From assembly GCA_037833965.1 (NCBI GenBank), contig AP031354.1, forward strand, positions 12,874,001-12,938,000: DNA of 64,000 nucleotides. The letters run 5' to 3'. Of this stretch, positions 49,322 through 60,694 are shown in pieces (position 1 is the stretch's first letter; every line of letters begins with the position of its first letter). This DNA is from Marchantia polymorpha subsp. ruderalis. Taxonomy: Eukaryota; Streptophyta; Marchantiopsida; Marchantiales; Marchantiaceae. Both the position numbers and the translations under genes were made by a program. The notes beneath the pieces are model-generated. The model had not been told where the DNA came from, did not search any database, and saw nothing but the letters and a program-made list of their open reading frames with translations.

Positions 49322-52300
49322 CCAAATACTTGATTAAATTAATAGTGGTTTGTTGATGCACTTTGCCGTACTTTTTGGATTACCACTGTATCCAATATTG
49401 CTTGCTTACGTTGCTGCATGTAAGTTGAAGTTGAATTAAAATGTGATTTATCAACTCAAAATAACTCCAGATTAGTTTCTGTCAATATCAAGTCACGTGA
49501 TAACGTGGGAAAGCCAACCGATATTCAGCCGTATTGAGTTGTCATCATCACATTCACAATTGTTATATAAAGGTATTAAACAAGTAGGATGTCTCGGCAT
49601 GAAATCCATTTTCCGTTAAAAACTCCGTTAATCTTTCAACATATTTTGAAAGTAATTGGAATAATAATATATGACATAAAGGATTTAACAAGAAAGTCTT
49701 TGACCTGATTCATGATTGAAAAGAATATTATTAGACTTGGTTGTGTAACTATGTTGATGATATCTAGAACTCCCAACCATTCAATGATTATTTTTATATA
49801 TGTAACAATATGCATTGATGTAAAATTACATGTTGTGGTACAGAGATTGTTACTAGCACAAGTTTCATCTGAAATATTTGCGTTTTACTTTCATGTAGAA
49901 ATAGTGAATATGAGAATGTTTTTGTCTGTTTTCGTGTTAGCATCTTGCCTAATCTGTGGATGTTTTTTGTGAAGGATTTTGATCTGGATTGAGAGTTAAT
50001 CTGTATATTGATACTCATGTGAAAAGTTATGTCACCATATTTATTTTTGAAAGGATAACTCTAGGGTAACTTAATATGACTAAAAGTTATAACACATGTA
50101 TAACACACTTGTGATATAAGATACAAGATTGATATACACTTGCACCATCGTACGCAGAGATACATATTATTGTGTTAGATGTGATATTTTTGTTACATCT
50201 CACGAACGTACATCAACAGTTAGGTTGGTGTGTTGATATAAGAGCAGTTACACCGTCCAGAGTTGACGATGAGAGTTGTTACATTTGCATTGTGGTTGTG
50301 GTTGATATTGACGTTCAGATCAAGCCTTAACTAAGGGCTAGAAATTAAATCAAAATGTCTTGGAGTAATGTTTGAAATAAAGAATACGTGATATAGTAGG
50401 AACGAAAAAGAACTTGGGGTCTATGAAACTCAAACTGACTTTATTACCAATTTGAAAAATATTTTTATGTTTATATCAACATGGGTATACTACGTTATTT
50501 AAAAAAAAAAAGATTTTTATTACAACTAATAATACAAATTTTTTCATGATGCCACTGTCAGTGTAATTTTTATATGATTATAATACCTTTTCGATGAACT
50601 GATATGTCCAGTGGTTATGACGTGAATTGATGAACGTGACAGATAATATCTGGCCTTATGGAATAAAGAATGTGATAAGATTTCATTAAGATTCAAACAA
50701 AGTATAAGCCAACCAATGAAATAAGAAAACCAGCACAATGCTACAACAGATTCATAGAGTTATATTCAAATAAATCTCTAAGTCAGTTATTGTAGTTTCA
50801 AATTCTCCATTGTCCATATTAATTCGCCATGCAAGACATAAATACAAATCGGTTCCATAACAATTGTCATGTGGGACATGTATATGTATGTTGGCAGATT
50901 ATTATAGTCAACAGATATGGATGAAGTTGTTGGAGCTTCAATTACGCATTCTCTTCATATTTTTCCTTTATCTTGGATTAAAGGAGAGTATCTACACTGC
51001 TATACATCAGTGTGATATTCACGATTACCATACTAAACGAATACTTGGACAAACGTTTCATAATTGAATCACGTTGAATCTACTTGATGGGCTAAATGTA
51101 GTTATTTATGTAATCAATCTATTTTATTCAGACTCATATAAGTCGGTACTTCTTCTACCCTCTCGATGAGTTTTATGTTGATCAATTTTTGAGACCTCGT
51201 CATTTCGTCGACAATATGACACATTATACATGACATATTTATAATGCACTCTAAAGTTGAGATTGTAACATGATTGTACTTCCTCTAATGACTAAGTCGG
51301 AAACATGTTTGAAGACATCTATATTTCAAAAACTAGATTATGTGTATAACTGTTGACGCTCTAATTGAATTTGATTAGTCCACTTTCAGACGTCATTACC
51401 TTTCTCATCTATTCTGAAGTTCTCATTATTAATCTTTTGATTGGTTTGCATTGTAGAGAGTGTTATTTTCGTTTATTTTCTCCCAACGTTATGGAAAGTT
51501 CTTTCAGTGAAGCCCCAATCCACGCATGAAGAGGACTCCATTGTAAAATCGAATTATCGCCATGCTGGAGATCGGCGCGTCGGAACTCCATCGCAAGAGC
51601 GAAATAATACTTAACTATGGCGTGAACGTGAAGCCACACGGAAGTTCATGGAATGATGAGACCTCGAACAAAGAGAACGGCGTCGAGCGACAGAAAACAT
51701 CTGCCGCGAAGTATTGCGGGATGGGAAAGAGTACATGGAATGTGGAGATCCTATTCACCGTGCAGATTTTGGACAAAGGAATGTGATAAGACGAGAAAGA
51801 CTCTTCCAATCCGTTATCAACAAATATCATATATATATATATATATATATATAATTACATATAATTATATAATATAGTGAGATAACTAGCTTTTCGTAGA
51901 ATTTATGTCACAAATTCACTGCAAAAATCACGTCTCTAATCACAAGATTTGAGAAAACAACAAAAGTTTCTTGTAGATAAACAATTATAACAACACCAAA
52001 TTGGTTTCCAATCATTTTTATCCGAAGATATTGAATTCTGTACTTGGCTTCTGATTGAACATGCTGGTTGAAGAATCGAAAGGAAAATGAAGAGTCTATA
52101 ATATTTGGAGTGGAAATCAACCGTCACAAAGAGACTGAGTCACATTTGAATTCTCTTCCATAACGCTATCTCACTCATTTCTTCCAGACACCCTCTTCAC
52201 AAAGCGGGAAAACAAGTGAAAGAACGGTACAAGTCAGCCCTCACCCCGCCAAGTTCTCAATGCACACCAGAACAGAAAAGGGACTCCTCCAGTCGTGGAG

Positions 52301-52755
52301 TGTCAAAGAAACGAGAGAATCTCGGCAAATGGCATCGGCCGAGGCACGAAAGATGATCGATTCGAAAGAAGCGCTCAGGTTTGATACGGAGCGAACAAAT
52401 TTCATAACCACGCGTCCGTGCGATCTTGGAGAAGTTCCCCTCCTTCACGTGAAAGTTGGAATGCCCAGAAACACTGAACGAAGTCGAGTTGTCATTGAAG
52501 ATGGTTTATACACACGATCAACAACTTGACACGAAAGAGGCGGAGAGAATTGCGTCCTAGATGGCTTGGAGAAGGCATTCGAGAAACTGAGCCAATCCAA
52601 ACACTGCGAACTGACAGATTGAATACGTTGTGAACCAATATTTGTTACAAACGCCGTCCGTCCTGTTGTTAAAAGGTGAAAGATGTAACCCTTCAAACGA
52701 TGACACTTTGTACACGAGATACATAAATTCGTAGCGAGACCAATATGAGCATAAT
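48950..52755. other. AT-rich stretch, no supported gene
   Basis: Contains (TA)15 at 49291-49320 and an (AT)12 run at 51829-51852. Frames up to 86 codons (49712-49972) show no domain. From 51500 to 52530 the composition is more balanced, with short frames (74 codons at 51562, 89 codons at 52260-52529 starting at an ATG) rich in charged residues but not recognised. No RNA gene was seen. Confidence 0.45.
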
Positions 52756-53738
52756 CCGGCCTGTTTAGTTTAAGCGATCGTATGCCGAAACGCCTAAACT
52801 AGACTACGCGGGTGCGCCTATTTATTCTACCCTTCATTTACGAAACATCTTTACTCTACCATTACAAGGTACCTGCATCTATACACAAAGTCATCTACGT
52901 TCAGTTTCTATCAAAACCTTTGGAAAAACTTGAGGCATGTTAGACCACCAAAACGTTTCTCTAAACTGCCTACCGCAAGCACTAGACTTTATGAATCGAG
53001 TGGATCTTGAACTCCATTGCAATGTAAGAGGGGATGTGGTGAGTTGCGAGGTTAGTTATTGAGAGGAGTGTGAGGTGTTCTGTCGCTTCCGTGCCAATGA
53101 CTTTCCTTTGAGTATGAAAAATGCCGATGAAATTATTATGAAAAAATGCAGGTGCTTCCTTGATTGTAATTAAGTCAACCCAGTCAGAACTTCCAGAGAA
53201 CCAAAACTGTTCCTCGAATATTATTGAGAAGATTCAAGGACGTGCCATATGTGCACCCTGAGCCGGCAGATTTAAGGGTGCTGGATTCGGATGGCAAAGT
53301 AGAGTTACTTCGTTGGGACGGCAGATTTAGACAAACAAGGGTGCTCGATTCGGTGGCAAATTAGAGTTACTTCGTTGGGACGGCAGATTTAGACAAACAA
53401 GGGTGCTGGATTAGGATGGCAAATTAGAGTTACTTCGTAGAGCTGGATTGCTGATAATCACAGAAATCACATTGGGCTACTGTAAGTTCAGGAGAACAAC
53501 ATTGTAATATTGAACAGAGAATGATTTCCAAAACAGTGTGATTCAAAACCTGAATAAAGGCCAGGTAGGAATTGAACTCAAGGTGCACATTGCACATGGC
53601 TCCATTTTATGCACTCTAAATGCTTCAGAAAACTCACATTTCCCACCGTCTAAACTAAGCCTAAACAAAGGCCTACTCGTGCGACTAAATTAATCTAACT
53701 TAGGTAATTTAGGCACCCGACTAAACTAAGCAGGCCGG
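52756..53738. mobile_element. hAT-like non-autonomous element, copy 1 (983 bp)
   Basis: Flanked by exact 8-bp direct repeats AGCATAAT at 52748-52755 and 53739-53746. The ends are inverted: CCGGCCTGTTTAGTTTA on the left and, read inward from the right end, CCGGCCTGCTTAGTTTA (one mismatch in 17). An 8-bp duplication with short TIRs is the hAT pattern. No transposase frame is present. Subterminal sequence carries several TTTAG/CTAAA motifs in both orientations. The interior has a 63-bp tandem repeat. A diverged relative sits at 47388-47790. Confidence 0.85.
53267..53446. repeat. 63-bp tandem repeat, about 3 units, inside the hAT-like element
   Basis: Three head-to-tail units built on CAGATTTAGACAAACAAGGG, then a GGTGCTGGATTCGGATGGCA block and TTAGAGTTACTTCG. 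Units 2 and 3 are nearly identical; unit 1 lacks part of the ACAAACAA stretch. It is internal to the 983-bp element and absent from copy 2. Confidence 0.85.
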
Positions 53739-53746
53739 AGCATAAT

Positions 53747-54774
53747 GTAGTAGCAGGTTCGACAATATGCCACAGATCATCAAGTATGGTAATTGCCTCT
53801 TAAAAAGGATGAAGACATTACATAAGAATAGCATCTCTTTCAAGGTGGTGGAATCCGATGGTAGCACCAGTGCCAGGATATGATCAAGTCCTGTGTTGGA
53901 GTCTCTCCCCTGGTCTCACTCTCTCGTACTCGGACCCGGTTGCTTCCAGGCACCGCATGGCGTCAGATGGATCCTAAGACGCCATGTCTCCAGTCTGAAA
54001 TATGGTATAGAAGAATGGTGGATCCTAGCACTTTCACACTATTCTCTCAGATTTAGAGGACCCACCGAGTTCAAAGTCTACAAACTCGATATGCAGGATC
54101 TATGCTCGGTATCTGGATCAAGTGCACGTATTCAGTTCATCGAAAACAGAAATGGAAGGTTCCAATCTGAAAGTTGGAGTTCGCTACGCTTGCCCCGCAC
54201 TGTACTGAATTATCGAAGGGGCTTAATTCAGCTCGTCGTCTTGAAAGGCATAATTTCTCTTTCCGAGAAGTCACTCTATACAAACAATTGATTGTGATCA
54301 ATAACAAGTGTGGGCACGACTGAAAGGTCACGGAGTTCATGTGATCCTGAGAGCCAGTGCGTCAAAAATGACTTCCTCTATTGATGTCGAACTTGTCAAC
54401 ACTGTCTAACACCTCCATAGAATTGGCTGAAAAGCCAAAAAACATATGTACATGGATTTCGGATTTCCCAGCTCTGCATACCGAGAAACATCGGAGGGAC
54501 TGAAAAGAGACGCCAGATGAAATGTCTTCAAAAAGACGAATGTCTTCAAATAATATCGTGCATAGGCTCACTTTCGTGCCTGCATGCTTGAGCAGGTTTG
54601 CAACTCTTGTCAACATTTGCCACATGAGCGCTCGCCATTTGAGCAGCCCGGTGTTCTCGCAACCCAGCGGATCGCGTGTAGTACTTTCCGTTGAATACGT
54701 TTTTGGGTGCATGGGGTCTATGAACACTGGAACCATCCGGATGCTCGTCGATGGATTCTCTTTTCTCCCCCAAA
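53747..54774. other. Intergenic, weak ORFs only
   Basis: Holds a 132-codon frame (53893-54291, +) with patches such as LRFRGPTEFKVYKLDM that look protein-like but match nothing I can name, and - strand frames downstream of the methyltransferase (54546-54788). The latter overlaps the end of the methyltransferase gene in another frame and could be an extra 3' exon, but this is unproven. Confidence 0.3.
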
Positions 54775-55971
54775 TCAGCCTCGCGCATACCCCGAACACT
54801 CGTCTACATCATCGGGCCAGATCACACCATCAGCACCGACGTAGGTATGAGTTTCGGAACTGTCACTGCCTTGACGTCCGCCCTCGCAGGGCTTTTCGTT
54901 TTCATCGTCTTTCGAGCTGTCAATCCCGATTGGTATTATCGCATCGGTATGCTCGGGGACATGTTCTGCTTTTCGTCTCGTGTACACGGAGAGAGTGGTT
55001 TCTGCACCTAATGACTTCCGACAGTCCTCGGTCTGTGGTGATAACGGAAGAAATTCAGGAGCCGGACGCGTCTTCCTAAAAACGACCGTAGTGTACAAGC
55101 TCAGAACATCCAGAGCCTGAGCGTTCAGACGCCCTCTGGCATCAAGCACAGGGTACCCTCTTGGCCCGCAGCTGCTCCGTAATTCAGCATCGAAACGACC
55201 ATGAAGGTCTTCATAAAACTCGTTTAAATTCCGCAATTCCACGCACTCCAAATCGAACTCTTTGGCCAGCCTCATAAGACTAGGAAAATGTACAAGTATT
55301 TGAGGTTGGGGTGGAAGACCATCATCAGAAAATCGCAAGAAGTATTTTGATCCGAAAGAGTAGAACCTGTCGTCCTCGAAGCTTATTTTGTATATATCAG
55401 TGCGCACGCAGGGTAGTGGGCCGTCTAAGTGGCTTAGTCTCAAGACGCCAGCTTTTATGGCTCCCTCCACTGCTTTCTGGTACTTGTACCAAATGGTGGA
55501 AGAGTCGGGGCATGTTCCAAAAAAATAGCCCCCAGATTTTAAAACCGCGGATACATTCTTCAGAAGGCGTCGGACCATATCTTCACTCGTGAAACAATCT
55601 TGCAAATGTGAGAAACAGCAAACGACGTCTGCGGGCAAGCCATAGTCCTGAAGCTGATCTTGGAGATCGACCATGCACGGATCGAGCTCACAGAAGTGTG
55701 CTGGAAACGGTTTTTCCTGCTGTTCCCACTGCTCTCGGGCCTCTTCTAAAGCAGATGCCGATAGGTCAACACCGATATACCGTCCAATTCCGGATTCGGC
55801 CCATCTCTCCGTATCGAGTCCGCGGCCGCAGAAGAGGTCGCATACTACATTTCCCGGTTCTACCATTTGGCGTAGAAGGACAGTTCTCACAAATCCAAGA
55901 AGACGGGTGTGAAGACTCAGAGCTGGTGGCCATCCAACTACATTTCCAGGAATCCAAGAATGGGCTGCCAT
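54775..55971 (-). CDS. mRNA cap guanine-N7 methyltransferase 2-like protein, single exon, 398 aa
   Basis: Predicted SAM-dependent methyltransferase of the cap (guanine-N7) family, acting on the 5' cap of mRNA or a related guanosine substrate. SAM-binding motif I is VCDLFCGRGLD (residues 43-53), followed by the acidic strand-2 end GRYIGVDLS (63-71). Motif IV is in the PADVVCCFSHLQ region, then LKSGGYFFGTCPDSSTIWYKYQ and the cap-methyltransferase signature VHFPSLMRLAKEFDLECVE. The protein resembles Arabidopsis At3g52210 (CMT2 type) as I recall it. The first ATG (MAAHSWIPGN) is used. The ~70-residue tail after VVFRKTRP is variable and hydrophilic. Unlike the Arabidopsis gene as I remember it, this locus has no intron, so it may be a retrocopy that kept its frame or a gene that lost introns. 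Confidence 0.9.
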   Translation of the reverse strand: MAAHSWIPGNVVGWPPALSLHTRLLGFVRTVLLRQMVEPGNVVCDLFCGRGLDTERWAESGIGRYIGVDLSASALEEAREQWEQQEKPFPAHFCELDPCMVDLQDQLQDYGLPADVVCCFSHLQDCFTSEDMVRRLLKNVSAVLKSGGYFFGTCPDSSTIWYKYQKAVEGAIKAGVLRLSHLDGPLPCVRTDIYKISFEDDRFYSFGSKYFLRFSDDGLPPQPQILVHFPSLMRLAKEFDLECVELRNLNEFYEDLHGRFDAELRSSCGPRGYPVLDARGRLNAQALDVLSLYTTVVFRKTRPAPEFLPLSPQTEDCRKSLGAETTLSVYTRRKAEHVPEHTDAIIPIGIDSSKDDENEKPCEGGRQGSDSSETHTYVGADGVIWPDDVDECSGYARG

Positions 55972-56720
55972 CTCTTTCTGTGTACTCAAAATATGGCAAT
56001 TCAGGTCGCTTTGTCCAGAGAACCAAAAAGCAAATTTTTCGCTTTGTCAAGCTGCTTTCAGCGCCCGCTCTAAAGCTTGCTCCTTGCGTCTCTCATCCCG
56101 TCATCACGCTCGAATGAAGCCTTCTGCCCTGAAACATCGAATCTGACTCCGGTGAGCGCTCAAATGCCAACACCAACTCCAAGGGTTTAGCCAAAGCAGA
56201 ATTTCTTGTCCTCGCTCCATGACCACGGACCTTCTTCGCATGATCGGCATCTTCTCTACATGGGAGCAATTTCACAGACGCAAACTTTTCTCCAAAAGAC
56301 GCGATCTCACCAATTACTGAAATAAATGTACTCGGACTGCAAGAAGATGCTATTTACTCCTGAGCTTTCCGATACGTGCGAAAGTCGAGTTCAGGAGACG
56401 AGCAAATTGAAAAGTGTGCGCTTCCCTACACAAACAAAGTATGCAAAACACTTAACAAGAGCAACGTCGTGAGCAGCGAGGTCCCCTGACGCCGGACCTC
56501 CGCATACGAACATGCAAATTCAAATTCAGAACAACTTCATGCGCAGAACAGAAAAGACATGAGAGCGATCCTCTTTACACAGGGAAACTCGCGGAGCACG
56601 AAGCCCAGGCGAAGGAGAGGCGGGATGGCAGAGAAAGGCCGAACGAGCAGAATTCTCTGTTCCCGGATTCAGATGCGGGATCGCAATTTCCTTCTTGAGA
56701 GACAATCTGTGCCTTCTCCC

Positions 56721-56746
56721 TGTCTCAATGCGAACGCATTGAGACA
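56721..56746. repeat. Perfect 12-bp palindrome, 2-nt spacer
   Basis: TGTCTCAATGCG (56721-56732) and CGCATTGAGACA (56735-56746) are separated by AA. There is no flanking duplication. It is of the same class as those at 12236 and 26142. Confidence 0.85.
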
Positions 56747-58536
56747 ATGGAGTGCGACACTGATCAGCCCCTCGTCGACACACGAGAACTGCTGCACCGT
56801 TGAGTCATCACACATTTGACTGCAGCGGTGGGGTGCCGCTTGGGAACAAGGTTGAGCAGGTCACCCACTGCCCACAATTAGTTCAGACTCTCAACTCTGC
56901 GGTATTTATTTCTACGTGAACCCTACCTCTTGTTGATCACTGACAGTATGTCTTGCTGAAATTGGCGAATTCATTCCTCCTGAATAGTTTGACAGTGAAA
57001 ACAAAATTAAATCTAGTTATCCATTGTATTCATGCCAGTCAACTCAGATGTATTTTTGTTTTGATTAACAGATTACTGTGGTGTATTTTGTAACCAACAA
57101 GAATAGGTTCATTTTAAAATACTTTATAGATATATTGTTTTCGGTTGATCACATCTTCTTTTGTTTTCTTTTTTACTCTAGATTGGAATTTGATTTCTTT
57201 TTTCCTCTAGATTGGAATTTGATGGACACTTTAGTTGAATGGTTCTAAAATGTTGATGAGAACCACCGTACCAGCCGATATTAGCACTATTCATATCATT
57301 TGATAATAATTTATAATTCGATACATTTTAGATGTTGAATATAGAGTACTTCTTGGTATAGTCCAGGAGAGAATGTCATATTTCAAGTAGATATTCCGGA
57401 CATTTATTATATTTCCTGGGATGCTATTGTAACGTGACCCCATGTACAATGCAAGGCTCGATGGGGTCTGCAGTCAGTTATGCTATATGTTTCTTACGTC
57501 ACTGTCAGTGGATACTAGACGCAATTTGTATGACTGAAGCTCTGGACTGGTGCGCGGGGAGATATGCGGCTGAACTTTATTTTATTAATCTTGGAATATC
57601 CGTCACATCGGCTTTACTCGTTTTCTAATCCAGCACCGACGCGGACCGTAGATTCGAGACTCACTGATGCCGGTTTGTTGGTTTGAGCTGAATATCGTTA
57701 AGAAATAGAGAATTAAAAGCTATCATTCTACCGAGAGGATCCGAATCCAGTGTTCTCGAGCACAGGCATTTCGGCCATGTTTCAGAAGTGTATCATCACT
57801 GTTTGTATTCAGCTCATCAGTGAACTGATGGTCACTGTCTGCGGATCAGATTCCATAAATTCGTTAGAGGTAGACCAATATCATAAAGTGGATGTCACAT
57901 GCTTTTAAAGGGATTAAGAATTCAGTTCTGAAAGAGTTTAAAGACTCTGGTTGTTAAGAATCAAGGACTGCAGGTTCCTCTTTTACGCATCACGAAATTG
58001 AAGTAACTTTACGTCGAAAACTGCCCCAATGTTGAAAGAGGGAATCTAGTGGATGCAGCACGTTTTGTTTACTTAGACAAATTCAAAGAAAATCTTGCTA
58101 TTTTCTCCCAATTATTTTTTTCTTCAGGCTTATCCCTTTATTTCGTACCTTGTTTTAAGAGACGTGACTCCGTTTGATGAACTGGAAGTGCTTATACATA
58201 TGTTGATTATGGCAGTTAGTAGACATGGAGACCTTAGAGTCGTTCTTTGAAGCTTTGTAAATTGTTCTCACTTTATAAAATCCAAACAGTTGCAATGGCT
58301 TCATTCTCTCACATTGAACAATTTTATTAGTAACAATGAACTTGATTGTACGTTGGAACAATAAATTCACTAGTCTAAAAAAGAAGAAGTGGATAGGGCA
58401 AGAAAACCGTCGTGTGAAGTGAATTCTTTATTCTTGTTTTCGATAGCCGGCAATGCAATTAAAGCAAGGAGAAAAAGGCACATTGTAATACAGCTACAAT
58501 AATACTATGAAAGATGTTTGGCGTGAAGCTAACTGC

Positions 58537-58564
58537 TTTCAACTACTTTGGAAGGTAGTTGAAA
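58537..58564. repeat. Perfect 10-bp palindrome, 8-nt spacer
   Basis: TTTCAACTAC (58537-58546) pairs with GTAGTTGAAA (58555-58564) around TTTGGAAG. It is short enough to occur by chance and is listed for completeness of the palindrome set. Confidence 0.6.
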
Positions 58565-60694
58565 TGTGCAGTATATGTGATAAGTTTAAATTTTGTCAGT
58601 CTACTTGGTGCAAATGGTTGTTAATGGCATTGAACAAAAAAAATTTGTGAAAAAGAAATAGAAAAATGATATATCGTAAATAGACATCTAATTTCTACCT
58701 TTATGAATACTTGATATCCGACATTTGAAAGAAAAGACAAGTTATATCATACTAAATGAAAAGAAAATTGTAAGAGATAAACCATAAGATTTAGGATTTC
58801 TGAGGTCAACCATTAAGGGGTGTGTGAGAAATTCTTTTGTGGTGGATTTCAATATATATCAATAGCGTGTGAAGTAGATGGAAAGATTTTTACACTTTAT
58901 GATGATAGAAATTGATGACTCTAGTTAATCAACATTCCCAGAAGTAAAGATATTATACTATAGGTCCAGTAATTTATAAATTATAACTTGAATAGAATAC
59001 TAAAATAAAATATACTCACATTTAATCTGTTAGGTGTAGTAAAAATACATAGAGCGAATTATTTCCAACAAATACTTACAATTTTTGTAGATGTTATATA
59101 TATATATATATATATGAATCTCATTATACCTTACTTTAAATATCACAATGTATGTTAATTGTTGAACATATATGTATCACAACATATTCATTACATTAAA
59201 CATCATATTACATAGATCGTTTATTCACTTACTTAAATATTTCAATTTTAATTCTTTATAGCAGGGTAAGTCACTTTAGCACCAATCGAACTCTTGTCTG
59301 TTAGCAGGTTCAAAGCCTCAAATTTCTAATTATGGTTCTACAATAAAATGTAAGTGTTATATACTATTGAAAACATTTGGAAAATACTACTGGCATCAAA
59401 AAGTGATGAGCATAGTATGAAGAATAGACACGATAAATGAGGTAACAGGGGGGATCACCACATTATAAACTTACAAAATATAGATGATGTTTACACTGTA
59501 TTACATAAACTTTGTCAAGTTGCACATCATGTTATACCAAGAGTGAAATAGATTCTGAAGATTTATCCAGATTTTATTTGAAGAAAGCAAGTTAGAAGAT
59601 GAAAGCGGTTCTTCTCACTGTCACGAACTAAACTACCAATTTTAGATTCTATGAAACATCCAAAGAAGTGGAGGGCATTCTTTTCCTATCAGGCTTTTCC
59701 TACCTTTTGCATCTATATTCATTTACGATTGAAAAACTGAAGTTTACAAAACGAGTAGAAGCTCAGGGTGAAAAGGCAGGAGAATTTCTTACAGATCGAC
59801 GCCTGTCATATCATCTCATTCCTAAGAATGTGGAAAAACATGACACGAAGAAATTCATTCATTCAACATGATAATAAGTTAGAACAAAATAAAAAAACTC
59901 CAAGCCAGAATCGATAATTCAAGAAACTCAGCAACAAAAACACTGTCATGAGACGGATACTGCCACCTGCCCATTAAGCGAAAGTGGCTACTAGCGAACA
60001 ACGGTGCACGCTTGTAGAAATAGGCACAAGGTAGTTAGTACTTAATGAACATAGGTAGATACGACCGTCACTCGAGCCTCCGCCGCATCGAGGCAGCATT
60101 CATTCCTCGCATCGTGTCGATCGGCACAAGACGATCGACAATTTTTTATCATACAAATATGCACATACAATCGTAAACATATTATTTATTATTATTATTT
60201 AGATAAGATTTTAAATATATCGTTTATATTGAAATAAATGAAATTATATAAAAGTTTTAATTTCTTAACTTTGAAAATGATTTGAAATAAACTGATCAAA
60301 TTTTATTTTTTTAAGGATGAAGATATACAAACGATAACGGTGCTCTATTATTTTTCAATAAATTTCATGTATTTTCTTTTTTCTTTCTGGTGATGGAGTC
60401 GAAAATCACTCACTCGTACCGGACTCGCTTTCGGTGGAGATGACGGCTGACTGAAGAGGGGAAGACGGGAAGACGGGGACCGGCGAATGTGGATGAGCTG
60501 ACGCGGCCGGTATGTTCCTGCCATGTCACTTTGTCCACGACGGATCCGAGATTCTGCGGAATAGACTTTTGGCAGCGGGGACAGGGAGGGGAAGTGTGTA
60601 CGGCGTGTGTGCGTCGACGAGGGAGGGTATTCGACTCCGACGGGGTAGAACGACGAGTAGTGTGTGGATTTCCGCGGGACGGAGTCTCGGCGCC

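Larger units (their letters stand above)
55990..60490. other. Intergenic, gene-poor, AT-rich in the middle
   Basis: Includes the probable promoter of the methyltransferase just above 55971. The rest has only short frames without domains. Palindromes at 56721-56746 and 58537-58564 and a TA run at 59095-59115 are present. Region 56900-60400 is mostly AT-rich and probably transposon-derived, but no element ends were found. Confidence 0.45.

Noticed and set aside
54522-55079. 185-codon frame on + overlapping the cap methyltransferase
   Set aside because: Antisense shadow of a well-supported coding exon.
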